Positions 26,137-34,741 are shown, counted from the first letter of the stretch. The stretch: 64,000 nucleotides of DNA from Micromonospora phaseoli (GCF_900109115.1 NZ_FNYV01000008.1:62001-126000); one strand, 5' to 3'. Program-made: numbers and translations. The notes: generated from the letters alone by a model not told the origin.

Positions 26137-27747
26137 TCACCGCAGGACCACCCGGGCGCGCAGCACGGCGTCGAGCAGTTCGCCGCGGCTCAGCGCGGTC
26201 GCCACGGCGGCGAGGTCGTCGGCCATGTAGCGGTCCTCGCGGAGGGTGGGTGCGAGGGAGCGGGTGAGGTCGTAGGCGGCGCGGCCGGCCGGGCCCAGCC
26301 CCTCGGCGCGGCCGGCCACGTCGACCGCCTGGGCGGCGGCCAGCAACTCCACCGCCAGGATGGTGTCGTTGTTCGTCAGGACCCGGCGGGCGTTGCGGGC
26401 GCTGATCAGGCCCATGCTCACGATGTCCTGGTTGTCGCCGTTGGACGGGATGCTGTGGATGCTGGCCGGGCCGATCGTGCGGTTCTCCGCGACCAGCGCC
26501 GTGGCCGGGTACTGGGCGCCGGCGAAGCCGCTGTTGAGCCCCGGCTCGCCGAGCACCAGGAACTCCGGCAGGCCGTAATTGAGATGTCGGTTGAGCAGCC
26601 GGTTCGTCCGCCGCTCGGAGAGCACTCCGAGCTGGGTCAGCGCGATGGTCACGTAGTCCATCGCGAAGGCGACCGGCTGGCCGTGGAAGTTGGCCCCGTG
26701 GAAGACCTCTCCGCTGCCGAAGAAGAGCGGGTTGTCGTTGGCCGAGTTGAGCTCGATCTCGACGGTCGCGCGGGCGTGGGCCAGGGTGTCCCGGACCGCG
26801 CCCAGCACCTGCGGGACCGCGCGCAGCGAGTACGCCTTCTGCAGGTAGATGTCGGTACGCTGGACCGCCTGCTCGTGCTGCCACTCCTCGGCGACCTGCT
26901 GGCGCAGGGCGGTGTGGGTGACGGTGAGCGTGCTGCCGTCGAGCAGGGCCCGCATGTTCGCCGCGGAGTCGATCTGGCCCGGGTGGGGACGAGCCAGATC
27001 GTGCCCCTCGGCGAGGAACGGACCGGTCGACCCCCGCAGGGTCTCGATCACCAGCGCGGCCACGATCTCGGCCTGGCGGACCTGTTCGGCCGCCCGGCCG
27101 AGCACCAGGGCACCGAGCCCGGTCATCGCGGAGGTGCCGTTGATCAGGGCGAGACCCTCCTTGAAGCGCAGCTCCAGCGGCTCGATGCCGTACTCCCACA
27201 GCACCCCGGCGGTCGGCACCCGCTGGCCGTCGCGCAGCACGTAGCCCTCGCCGAGCAGGGTGCTGGCGAGGTGTGACAGCGGCGCCAGGTCACCGCTGGC
27301 GCCCAGCGAGCCGATCTCGGGGATGGCCGGGATGATGCCGAGGTTCAGGTACATCTCGAGCCGGGTGATCAGTTCCGAACGGACGGCGGAGTAGCCCTTG
27401 GCCAGGGCGTTAAGCCGGGCGGCGAGGATCGCCCGAGCCTCCACCTCGGAGAAGTGCGGCCCGACTCCGGCGCTGTGGCTGCGGATCAGGTTCGTCTGGA
27501 GCTCCACCTCCTTGGGGTGGTCCACCAGCATGTAGATCATCTCGCCGTACCCGGTCGTCACGCCGTACACCGGCACGCCCTGCCGGACAATGTCCTCGAA
27601 CCGCTGCCGGCTGGCCGCCGCGCGGACCAACGACGCCGCCGGCACCACGCAGGGCATCCCCCGCTCGGCCACCTGCCGGACTCCGTCCACCGTGAGTCCG
27701 GCACCGTCGAGGACCACCGGCGTCGCGCCGCTGTCGATGTCAGCCAT
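26137..27747 (-). CDS. MIO-dependent tyrosine 2,3-aminomutase (SgcC4 type)
   Basis: 536 residues. IPEIGSLGASGDLAPLSHLAS holds the Ala150-Ser151-Gly152 triad that cyclises to the MIO cofactor; VYGVTTGYGEMIYM has the catalytic Tyr61 and the loop typical of tyrosine aminomutases; NSANDNPLFFGSGEVFHGANFHGQP and GFAGAQYPATALVAENR follow. It converts L-tyrosine to beta-tyrosine. The near match throughout to the C-1027 enzyme makes aminomutase far more likely than simple ammonia-lyase. The start overlaps the end of the adenylation gene by 8 nt. Confidence 0.95.
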   Translation of the reverse strand: MADIDSGATPVVLDGAGLTVDGVRQVAERGMPCVVPAASLVRAAASRQRFEDIVRQGVPVYGVTTGYGEMIYMLVDHPKEVELQTNLIRSHSAGVGPHFSEVEARAILAARLNALAKGYSAVRSELITRLEMYLNLGIIPAIPEIGSLGASGDLAPLSHLASTLLGEGYVLRDGQRVPTAGVLWEYGIEPLELRFKEGLALINGTSAMTGLGALVLGRAAEQVRQAEIVAALVIETLRGSTGPFLAEGHDLARPHPGQIDSAANMRALLDGSTLTVTHTALRQQVAEEWQHEQAVQRTDIYLQKAYSLRAVPQVLGAVRDTLAHARATVEIELNSANDNPLFFGSGEVFHGANFHGQPVAFAMDYVTIALTQLGVLSERRTNRLLNRHLNYGLPEFLVLGEPGLNSGFAGAQYPATALVAENRTIGPASIHSIPSNGDNQDIVSMGLISARNARRVLTNNDTILAVELLAAAQAVDVAGRAEGLGPAGRAAYDLTRSLAPTLREDRYMADDLAAVATALSRGELLDAVLRARVVLR

Positions 27748-30565
27748 GCTCGTCTTCCGTTCGTCGTGGGCGGCCGGCGGACCCGGCCCGTCCGGGGTCG
27801 TCGGCGACGGTGCGGGGATCGGGCAGCCGGGCCCGGTCGACCTTGCCGGCGGGGTTGCGGGGGATCCGGTCGAGCGAGACGAAGGAGGTGCGGTGACTCA
27901 CCGGCCCGTGGCGCCGGCGCAGCAGCCCGCGCAACTGCGGCACCACCACCGACAGCTCCACGTCTGCGCGTAGGGCCACGAAGGCGACCAGCCGGCTGAC
28001 CAGGCCGTCCGGGTCGGTCACCGGCGACACGGCGCAGTCGGCGACCAGTGGATGCTCCGCCAGCCCCGCCTGCACCGCCGCGAGTTCGAGCCGGTGACCG
28101 GCGAGTTTGACCTGGTGGTCGCGACGGCCGAGGTATTCCAGCTCGCCGTCGAAACGGCGGCGACCGAGGTCACCGGTGCGGTAGCAGCCGGCCGCCGGGT
28201 CGGCGGTCGCGGGCAGGCCGGGCAGCGGACGGAACGACGCGTCGTCGGGGCCGGCGCCGGCCTCGACCGGAAGGTAGGCCGGGCCGGCGTAGCGGCTGCG
28301 GACCACGATCTCGCCGGGCACCCCGGCCGGGCAGTGCCGGCCCCGTCCGTCGACGACCAGGACCTGCCGGCCGGGTATCGACCGGCCGATCGGGACACGT
28401 TCACCGGGGACCGGTGCCACGATCTCGTACACGCTGGCCGCGACCGTCTCGGTCGGGCCGTACAGGTTCCACAGCCGGACGCCGGTGAGCGCCTGGCGCA
28501 GCCGGTTCGCCAGACCCGCGGCGACCGCCTCACCGATCAGGAACAGGTGTGCCAGCCGGGCCGGAACGCTGCCGTCCCGCTCGATCACCCCGACCAGCTC
28601 GCGGGCGAAGCTGGGCACCGTCTGCACCATCGTGATGCCCTCGCTGTCCAGCCAGCGGACGAAGCGCTCCGGGTGCACGCGCACCCGCTGCGGCACCGGG
28701 ACCAGGGTCGCGCCGGAGGTGAGCGCCGCGAAGACCTCGCACAGCGACGGGTCATGCGTGACGGCCGCCCACTGCGCGACGCGGGCTCCCGGTCGCAGTT
28801 GCGCGGTGCGCGCCAACCAGAGGGCGAACTGCGCCAGCGCCGCGTGGGTCTGCACCACCCCCTTCGGCCGCCCGGTCGACCCGGCGGTGAACGCGACGTA
28901 GGCCGCCGCCGTCGGCGCGGCAGGCGACGGTGTGGGCGGTGCAGCGGACGAGAGTGGCACCGACCCGGCCGCGAGCACCAGCCCACCTCGGGCGATGCGG
29001 AACCATTCGGCGAGCGGTTCGCCGGTCGCGTCGTCGCCGACCAGCAGGATGGCGGGGCGCAGGTCGGCCAGGAGCGTCTGGACCCGGTCCCCCGCGTCGG
29101 TCGGGTCCAGCCAGGTGATGTGGCCCCCGGCGTGGAGCACGGCCAGCGATGCCCGTACCAGTGCCGGCCCCATCGGCAGGCGCAGCGCCACCGCGCGGCC
29201 GGCGACCGGAGCCTGGGCGTTCAGCCAGGCCGCCAGCTCCGACGCCTCGGCGGCCAGCTCCGCGTACGTCAGGTTGCCCGTCTCGCCCCGGACGGCCACC
29301 GCGTCCGGGAAGCGCTCCTGGCACCGGTGGATCAGCTCGGTCACCGGTCGGGGCGTCGGCACCGCCGTGGCGTCGGCGGCGCGGATCGTCGCGGCCCGGT
29401 GTGCGGCGTCCTCCAGCGGTAGCTCGGTGAGCGGGAGGTCGGGGTCGCGCAGCGCCACGGTCAGCAGGGTGCGGAGCTGCCCGAGGAAGCCCTCGATCCA
29501 CCGACGGCCGATCCGGTCGGCGGGGGACACGAGCGTGCCGGTGAGGGTCCCGCTGGTGGGCCCGACAGTGAGGAGCAGGTCGACGGGGAGCGCCAGGACC
29601 TGCGACGGCAGCGCCACGACCTCGGTGCCGGCCAACCGCAGCGGGGCCGGCACCGCGACGGCGAGCACGGTGGCGCGCGGCCCGCCGCCGTGCTCCGGGC
29701 CGTCTGCGCGAACCAGCCACCGCGAAGGCGACGGGGGGCGCCGCCGGGCGGCGTGCCGGCGGCGCGCCATCCGCCGCAGGTACGCCCGGAAGGTCCCCGC
29801 GTCGCCGACCCGCCCGTCGACCGGCGACAGGGTGGTCATCGGGCCGACGACCCGTTCCTGCCCCGGCTTCCTCAGGTCGTCCGCGACGGCGATGGGCACG
29901 CCGTCGTCCTCGCGGTGCCGGGCCAGCACGAGGTGGCAGGCGGCCAGCAGCACCGTGTCGACGGTGGTGCCCTCCCGCAGGGCGAGGTCCCGGACGGCCC
30001 GCCCGAGGTCCGGCCCCCAGTCGAAGGCCACCTCGCCGGCGGCGACGAGCGCGGCGGCATCCCGTGGTGGGGCGGCGCGGACCGGCGTGATCCCGGCGGC
30101 CTCGCCGTACGCCGTCGAGAGCTCCGCGGCCAAGGCCGACATCGACCTGGGGTCTGCCACGGCCAGGTGCGCGCTGAGCACGACGCGGTGGTGCCGGGCG
30201 GTGACCGGGTACACGGTCAGCTGCGCGAGCGGGCCGGTGTCGAGGTCGCCGGGAGCGGTCGGGGTGGCGTCGTGCCCGTGCACCGCGAAGGAGTCTGGGT
30301 GCGCCGGGCCGCCCGACGAGACGGGCGGTCCGTCCACTGTGTTCGGTGGTGTGCGCAGCGCCGCGTGCCGGTCGAGCACCAGTTGCCAAGCGGCCCGCAG
30401 GGCGTCGAGGTCGAGCGGACCGCTGACCCAGTACGACCTGCGCAGGGCCGGCGGGTCGCCCGGGCGCAGTCGGTCGAGCAACCGGACCGCCTTGCGCACC
30501 TCGGCGGAGACCGGGTCCAGGTCGATGGGCGGCACCGGCTGCGGCGCGGGGACGTGGATCGTCAC
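27740..30565 (-). CDS. Degenerate condensation plus adenylation enzyme (SgcC1 type)
   Basis: 941 residues from a GTG at 30565. Residues 1 to about 430 are a condensation-like domain whose active site is degenerate: the HHxxxDG motif is replaced by SAHLAVADP. The rest is an adenylation domain, with YVAFTAGSTGRPKGVV near residue 560, WNLYGPTETVAAS, CYRTGDLGRRRFDGELEYLGRRDHQVKLAGHRLE and the late lysine in NPAGKVDRARLP. In C-1027 the same two-part enzyme loads (S)-beta-tyrosine onto the separate carrier SgcC2. There is no ribosome site, and the predicted -10 ends six bases before the GTG, so the message may be leaderless. It heads the 12-kb minus-strand operon. Confidence 0.92.
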   Translation of the reverse strand: MTIHVPAPQPVPPIDLDPVSAEVRKAVRLLDRLRPGDPPALRRSYWVSGPLDLDALRAAWQLVLDRHAALRTPPNTVDGPPVSSGGPAHPDSFAVHGHDATPTAPGDLDTGPLAQLTVYPVTARHHRVVLSAHLAVADPRSMSALAAELSTAYGEAAGITPVRAAPPRDAAALVAAGEVAFDWGPDLGRAVRDLALREGTTVDTVLLAACHLVLARHREDDGVPIAVADDLRKPGQERVVGPMTTLSPVDGRVGDAGTFRAYLRRMARRRHAARRRPPSPSRWLVRADGPEHGGGPRATVLAVAVPAPLRLAGTEVVALPSQVLALPVDLLLTVGPTSGTLTGTLVSPADRIGRRWIEGFLGQLRTLLTVALRDPDLPLTELPLEDAAHRAATIRAADATAVPTPRPVTELIHRCQERFPDAVAVRGETGNLTYAELAAEASELAAWLNAQAPVAGRAVALRLPMGPALVRASLAVLHAGGHITWLDPTDAGDRVQTLLADLRPAILLVGDDATGEPLAEWFRIARGGLVLAAGSVPLSSAAPPTPSPAAPTAAAYVAFTAGSTGRPKGVVQTHAALAQFALWLARTAQLRPGARVAQWAAVTHDPSLCEVFAALTSGATLVPVPQRVRVHPERFVRWLDSEGITMVQTVPSFARELVGVIERDGSVPARLAHLFLIGEAVAAGLANRLRQALTGVRLWNLYGPTETVAASVYEIVAPVPGERVPIGRSIPGRQVLVVDGRGRHCPAGVPGEIVVRSRYAGPAYLPVEAGAGPDDASFRPLPGLPATADPAAGCYRTGDLGRRRFDGELEYLGRRDHQVKLAGHRLELAAVQAGLAEHPLVADCAVSPVTDPDGLVSRLVAFVALRADVELSVVVPQLRGLLRRRHGPVSHRTSFVSLDRIPRNPAGKVDRARLPDPRTVADDPGRAGSAGRPRRTEDEHG

Positions 30566-30571
30566 GCAGCA

Positions 30572-30614
30572 AGTCTCGGCAAGCGCCGTCGGGCGGGCAT
30601 CTCTCGACGTGCGC
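30572..30614 (-). promoter_or_regulatory. Cluster promoter element, beta-tyrosine/ligase operon
   Basis: On the minus strand: left arm GCGCAC, spacer ending AGAG, right arm ATGCCC, then 16 nt and GAGACT. Six nt separate the -10 from the GTG of the adenylation enzyme, consistent with leaderless initiation. This promoter would drive the whole run down to the DNA ligase. Confidence 0.7.
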
Positions 30615-30669
30615 GGCGGCGACCGCTGCCGGCCGGGTGGCCGGAGGACGCGGCGCGGTCTTCCGGAGT

Positions 30670-30713
30670 GCGCATTCGCAGAGATGCCCGCCACTGCCGG
30701 CGCCCCGCACGAT
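30670..30713 (+). promoter_or_regulatory. Cluster promoter element, carrier protein
   Basis: Left arm GCGCAT, spacer ending AGAG, right arm ATGCCC, then 17 nt and CACGAT. With the inverted copy 76 bp away it forms a divergent pair. Confidence 0.7.
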
Positions 30714-30750
30714 GAGGACAGAGCCGAGCGCATGCTGGAAGAGAGTGCCG

Positions 30751-31029
30751 ATGAACGAGATTCCGGGGGCCGCCCCGACCGCACTGGACGTCCCCGAGCT
30801 GCGCCGCCGGATCAGTGCCATCTGGCGGGACGTACTCGGGGTCCGGGACGACGCGCCGACCGACGCCACCTTCCTCGACCTGCAGGGGCAGTCGATCTCA
30901 GCCGTCCGCATCACCGGGCGGATCGAGGAGGAGCTCGGTGTCGAGGTCGACGCCGCGGTCCTGTTCGAGGACCCGGACCTGGCGACCTTCGTGGACCTGG
31001 TCATCGCGAGCGCCCGGGACGGTCACTGA
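30751..31029 (+). CDS. Free-standing peptidyl carrier protein (SgcC2 type)
   Basis: 92 residues. The helix-II motif FLDLQGQSISAVRITGRIEEELG places the phosphopantetheine serine at Ser48. Start is ATG with GGAAGAGAG upstream. It holds beta-tyrosine during chlorination, hydroxylation and transfer by the condensation enzyme. It is transcribed divergently from the adenylation enzyme that loads it, from paired promoter elements, so the two should be co-expressed. Confidence 0.93.
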   Translation: MNEIPGAAPTALDVPELRRRISAIWRDVLGVRDDAPTDATFLDLQGQSISAVRITGRIEEELGVEVDAAVLFEDPDLATFVDLVIASARDGH

Positions 31030-31086
31030 CCGACGCCGGTCCGGGCCCGCCCGGGTCGGCGTCGCACCGGAAGGAGGAGCGGGGAA

Positions 31087-31290
31087 ATGCTGTCCATCAG
31101 GCTGTACGACATCGCGACCGGCCATGTCCAGACACTCACCGAGGTGGTCGACCTGGCCAGCGCCGACCGGTGGCTCACCCAGTTCGCCGCCGGCGGCATC
31201 GGCACCAACGACGTCGTGTACGTCGTGGAATCGGCGCCGCAGCCGGCCCCGGCGGACCGGCCAGAGGCGAGCTGCCCGGTCGCAGCCTGA
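31087..31290 (+). CDS. Unknown 67-residue protein
   Basis: A small protein with a very strong ribosome site (GGAAGGAGGAG). Sequence opens MLSIRLYDIATGHVQTLTEV; the middle is DRWLTQFAAGGIGTNDVVYVV and the tail is Pro/Ala-rich. I do not recognise it: it lacks the Trp/Pro pattern of MbtH-like proteins, although its place next to an NRPS carrier invites that comparison. It lies 57 nt after the carrier gene on the same strand and probably shares its message. The 3' end carries a 25-bp tandem duplication that spans the stop codon. Confidence 0.65.
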   Translation: MLSIRLYDIATGHVQTLTEVVDLASADRWLTQFAAGGIGTNDVVYVVESAPQPAPADRPEASCPVAA

Positions 31291-31315
31291 GGCGAGCTGC
31301 CCGGTCGCGGTCTGA
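31264..31315. repeat. Two-copy 25-bp tandem duplication at gene end
   Basis: The 20-mer beginning GAGGCGAGCTGCCCGG occurs at 31264 and again at 31289, with period 25, and both copies are followed within a few bases by a TGA. The duplication includes the real stop codon, so the second copy is untranslated. Confidence 0.8.
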
Positions 31316-31595
31316 CCGGCCGCACCGAACCGCCCGGCAGGAACGGTCTTCTTTTCCCGCAGACGTACGCCCCGACCGAAAATCATCGGTCGGGGCGCAA
31401 TTTCGTTCCCGTGATCGTGACATCGAGCCGGTAGGCCATCGACGGGTGCACGTATAGATCATTGATGATGATCTCGTCACGTACCTAAGATCAACCACAT
31501 CGGCGGAATCTGTCACGTTGAGACCGTTTTCTGGTTGTTCGGTGACGCACCGCGGACGCTCCCCGCACGGATCGACGACCAGCGAAAGGGCCACC
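31291..31595. other. Intergenic region with terminator and possible promoter
   Basis: 305 nt between the 67-residue protein and the secreted hydrolase. It holds the second copy of the 25-bp repeat, a hairpin terminator and, near 31453, a TATAGA hexamer in a locally AT-richer stretch that could be a -10 for the hydrolase. The recurrent cluster promoter element is not seen here. Confidence 0.5.
31368..31397 (+). terminator. Hairpin terminator after carrier/unknown pair
   Basis: Perfect 12-bp stem (arm CGCCCCGACCGA) with a 6-nt AT-rich loop, followed by CAATTTCGTTCC. Confidence 0.75.
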
Positions 31596-32654
31596 ATGAC
31601 TCTGTCCGTACTGCGGCGTGGACGACGCAACGACGACGGTGGCGGCGGCCCGGCCGGCCGGAGAAGATCGTTCGGACGCCAGGCGGTCGCCGCCGTCGTG
31701 GCCGCCGCGACGGTGCTCGTACTCGGGGCGTCCTCCTCCTCGGCCGCCGACCAGTACGTCGAGCCGTTGACGGGCAGGGCCGTCTTCGACCCGTCCTTCC
31801 GGCACGGCACGGTGGCCGTCGACGGCGGCCGGCTGCACTACGTCACCGGCGGCTCCGGCCCGGTCCTGGTGCTGCTGCACGGCTGGCCGCAGACCTGGTG
31901 GGCCTGGCACGACGTGATGCCGGCCCTCGCCCGCAACCACACCGTCGTCGCGTTCGACCTGCCCGGCCTCGGCGACTCCAGCCACTTCACCGACGGGTAC
32001 GACAAGGTGACCACCGCGCACCGCATCCGTCAGGCGGTCCGCGCCCTCGGGCACCGGCAGGTGTCGATCCTGGCGCACGACGTCGGAGTCCTGGTCGCCT
32101 ACCCGTACGCCCGCGAGTTTCCCGCCGAGGTCTCCCGGATCGCGGTCCTCGACTCGACGCTCTCCGGCTTCGGCCTCGAGGATGCCTACACGTTGAGCTT
32201 CCACTTCCTGTTCAACGCGGCGCCCGCGCCGATCCCCGAGCGGATCCTCGACAACGACGACGTCTCCACCTACCTGGGGATGATCTTCGACTTCAGCGTC
32301 AACAGCGACGCCATCGACCGGAGCGTCTACTACCGCTACTACCGGGATCCCGCCGACCGCACCGCCGGCTACAACTACTACCGCGCGTACGCCGGTGACG
32401 CCGAGAACAACCAGGCCAACGCCCACCGGCGGTTGCGGATGCCGGTGCTGGCGATGGGCTCCGCGGCGACCTTCGGACCAGCGGTCGCGGCCTCGTTCCG
32501 GCAGGTGGCCGACGACGTACGGGAGGTTGTCGCGCCCGACTCCGGCCACTTCATCCCCGAGGAGAACCCGCGCTTCCTGGTCTCCTGCGTCAACCTCTTC
32601 ACCGGCGTGGCGGCCACCCCGCCGAGCCCGGAACTGGCCAACTGCGCCGCCTGA
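31596..32654 (+). CDS. Secreted epoxide-hydrolase-like alpha/beta hydrolase
   Basis: 352 residues. The first 50 residues look like a Tat-type signal (RRRSFGRQAVAAVV ... GASSSSA, cleavage likely after Ala50). The mature part has HGWPQTWWAWHDVMPAL (HGxP oxyanion motif), the nucleophile elbow ILAHDVGVLVAY with Asp162 in place of Ser, and DSGHFIPEENP with the catalytic His. An Asp nucleophile means epoxide hydrolase, haloalkane dehalogenase or a relative, not an esterase. The cytoplasmic SgcF/NcsF enzymes of the core pathway are longer at the N-terminus and not exported, so this is a different protein; an extracellular step or detoxification of released product is possible. Confidence 0.85.
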   Translation: MTLSVLRRGRRNDDGGGGPAGRRRSFGRQAVAAVVAAATVLVLGASSSSAADQYVEPLTGRAVFDPSFRHGTVAVDGGRLHYVTGGSGPVLVLLHGWPQTWWAWHDVMPALARNHTVVAFDLPGLGDSSHFTDGYDKVTTAHRIRQAVRALGHRQVSILAHDVGVLVAYPYAREFPAEVSRIAVLDSTLSGFGLEDAYTLSFHFLFNAAPAPIPERILDNDDVSTYLGMIFDFSVNSDAIDRSVYYRYYRDPADRTAGYNYYRAYAGDAENNQANAHRRLRMPVLAMGSAATFGPAVAASFRQVADDVREVVAPDSGHFIPEENPRFLVSCVNLFTGVAATPPSPELANCAA

Positions 32655-32680
32655 TCCTTCGGCTCCACCCGGCACCGGGG

Positions 32681-32723
32681 CACGTCCGGCCGCCGCGCGC
32701 GGTGCGCGCGGCGGCCGGACGTG
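32681..32723. terminator. Strong 20-bp hairpin terminator, convergent genes
   Basis: A perfect 20-bp stem with a 3-nt GGT loop lies between the secreted hydrolase (plus) and the FAD monooxygenase (minus), and can stop transcription in both directions. Confidence 0.85.
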
Positions 32724-32739
32724 TGCTTGGGCGGTCGCC

Positions 32740-34569
32740 TCACGCCTCGTCCGGCAGGGCAGGCGCGGCGAGGTCCGAAGCCGGGTACGGCCACTGCGCG
32801 ACCAGGTCCAGCCGGGCCGAGACCAGGGCCAGATGAATCCGCGCCGGCCAGGCGTCGACGGCGGCGTCCCGGCACAGGTCGCTGGCCCAGTCACCCGGCA
32901 CACAGCCGGCGACCACGAGGCCCAGCTCCGTACGGATCCGGCCGCCGAGCTCCACCGCACGGTCCCACCAGCCGGGCGCACCGGGCAGCAGCACCACACC
33001 GTGGACCCCACGACGGTGGCACCCGGCCAGCTCGCGCAGTGTCTCGTCGTCGGCCCACGGGTCGGCTGCCGACCGGGCGACGAACCGCAGCGGGTGCCGC
33101 CCCGGGGCCAGCAGCCGACCCTCGGTGCCCGGGGCCCACCCGGTGCCGGTCTGCTGGACCGGGCCCGGCCACGGCTCCAACCACCCGGCCGGCGCGGGAC
33201 GCGGTCCGTCCCACCTGGGCGCTCCGGGGCGGGGCACGCCGACGCCGACCAGCCGGTGCGGCAGGCGCAGTCCGCGCGCGGTGAACGGCTCGGCGACCGC
33301 GTTGCGGCCGGTGGCCGATGCCGACGGTGCGGCCGCAGCGGCACGATCGGCCGCGGAGCCGCTGGCGGCGGTGCCGGCCGCGACCGGGGTGACGGCGGGT
33401 TCAGCGGCGGCGGCCTGCCGGAACGCCGTTTCCGCCGCCTCGACCGGGGCCGGGCAGCGACGCCGCAGGCCGAGGTAGCTGAGCGCGGTCGTGCGGGTGA
33501 TGAAGTGCAGGCCGAACTGCGCCGCCGGCAGCTGCATCCGCCGCCCGTACGTCTCCCACCACCGCATGCTGGGCCCCGCCAGGCGCTGCACCCGCGCCGC
33601 GGCAGGCCGGCGCTGACGCTCGTACGCGGCGAAGGAGTCGGCCACGGTGCCCCGTCCCCGTAACGTCGCCGCCAGGGCCAGCGCGTCGGCGAGCGCCATC
33701 GAGGTGCCCGACGCCACGGTGAAGTGAGCGGTGTGCGCCGCGTCGCCGATCAACACGACGTTCCCGTCCGACCAGCGCCGGTTCGTCACCACCGGGAACC
33801 GGGACCACCGGCTGCGCTCGCCGAACAGTGCAGCGCCGAGCCGCTCGGCGAAGACACCGTCGAGCAGAGCCAACCCGGCCGGGCCGATCTCGCCGGGCAC
33901 CGCGCCGGCACGGCACGGCTGGTCGAGGCCGGCCCGGCGCCAGGTGCCCTCGTCCATCTCCACCACCACTGTGCTCGGGCCAGCACCGCAGGAGTAGGCG
34001 TGCGCGGCCATCGGCCCGTGCTCGGTGGGCACGAAGAACATCGTCGCGGCGTCACCGAGGTCGGCGTCGGTGCCCAGCCAGATGTAGCGGGCGAGGCCGG
34101 TGCGGACGGTGGTGCCGAACGCCGCCGCCCGCGCCGTACGGTTCGTCGAGCGGGCCCCGTCGGCGAGGACGACCACGTCGGCGTCGAGATCGGCGGCGCG
34201 TACGTCGCATCCGTGGTGTACCCGTACCCCGACCTGGCGCGCCTGCTCGGTCAGTACGGCCAGCAGGGATGCGCGGGAGACCGTGACGACCGGGAAGCCG
34301 TCGTAGCGCAGCCGCCGGTCGGGCAGCCGCAGCTCGATGCCGGACAGCGGCCGGGCGGCCTGCCCGACCCGCTCGGCGAGCACCCGGTCGCCGGCCGCCA
34401 GCTGCCGCATCGTCCGGTCGGACAGGGCGATGCCGAAGCCTCCGGTGTCACCGGGAGCGGCACGCTCGTACACGTCTACTGCCGTCGCGCGCGTCGTGAG
34501 GCCGAGCAGCCGGCCGAGGAAGAGTCCGGCCGGGCCGGCACCGATTATCGCCACCCGCCGCGCGCCCAT
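32740..34569 (-). CDS. FAD aromatic monooxygenase with remnant OYE-like domain
   Basis: 609 residues; ATG after CTGGAGGGAC. Residues 1 to about 380 form a class A FAD hydroxylase: RRVAIIGAGPAGLFLGRLLGL, a VVVLADGARS block, and GNVVLIGDAAHTAHFTVASGTSMALADALALA. After an Ala-rich linker the C-terminal 170 residues begin FTARGLRLPHRLVGVGV and end with SARLDLVAQWPYPAS, which resemble the start and end of an old-yellow-enzyme domain with its middle missing. Full-length relatives are the two-domain salicylyl-CoA 5-hydroxylases, which fits hydroxylation of a salicylate-type CoA ester made by the neighbouring PKS and CoA ligase. The second domain looks non-catalytic. Homology to salicylyl-CoA hydroxylases is from memory of motifs. 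Confidence 0.82.
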   Translation of the reverse strand: MGARRVAIIGAGPAGLFLGRLLGLTTRATAVDVYERAAPGDTGGFGIALSDRTMRQLAAGDRVLAERVGQAARPLSGIELRLPDRRLRYDGFPVVTVSRASLLAVLTEQARQVGVRVHHGCDVRAADLDADVVVLADGARSTNRTARAAAFGTTVRTGLARYIWLGTDADLGDAATMFFVPTEHGPMAAHAYSCGAGPSTVVVEMDEGTWRRAGLDQPCRAGAVPGEIGPAGLALLDGVFAERLGAALFGERSRWSRFPVVTNRRWSDGNVVLIGDAAHTAHFTVASGTSMALADALALAATLRGRGTVADSFAAYERQRRPAAARVQRLAGPSMRWWETYGRRMQLPAAQFGLHFITRTTALSYLGLRRRCPAPVEAAETAFRQAAAAEPAVTPVAAGTAASGSAADRAAAAAPSASATGRNAVAEPFTARGLRLPHRLVGVGVPRPGAPRWDGPRPAPAGWLEPWPGPVQQTGTGWAPGTEGRLLAPGRHPLRFVARSAADPWADDETLRELAGCHRRGVHGVVLLPGAPGWWDRAVELGGRIRTELGLVVAGCVPGDWASDLCRDAAVDAWPARIHLALVSARLDLVAQWPYPASDLAAPALPDEA

Positions 34570-34645
34570 GTCCCTCCAGACCGCCGGTCCCCGACGGCCG
34601 GGCCGCATCCCCTTCCCGCAGCAGACGCGGCCCGGCCTGATTCCG

Positions 34646-34688
34646 ATGCTGGCACCGCCGAGGGGCCGGCACACCTTCCGTCGTGCGC
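34646..34688 (-). promoter_or_regulatory. Cluster promoter element, FAD monooxygenase
   Basis: On the minus strand: left arm GCGCAC, spacer ending GAAG, right arm GTGTGC, then 16 nt and CAGCAT. Its partner on the plus strand is centred 74 bp away. Confidence 0.65.
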
Positions 34689-34741
34689 TGACCCGGACGC
34701 CGCCTCATCCGTGGCCGCCGGCCGGACGCCGCCGCGCGGAC

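Noticed and set aside
31087..31290. MbtH-like protein
   Set aside because: The size and position next to an NRPS carrier fit, but the conserved Trp residues and the SLWP and PAGW motifs of MbtH are absent.
31264..31315. Attachment site or mobile-element end at the 25-bp duplication
   Set aside because: No integrase, tRNA or transposase lies nearby and the two copies are adjacent, so slippage duplication is simpler.
31596..32654. SgcF/NcsF-type core epoxide hydrolase
   Set aside because: It has an export signal and lacks the long N-terminal domain of those enzymes, so I call it only epoxide-hydrolase-like.
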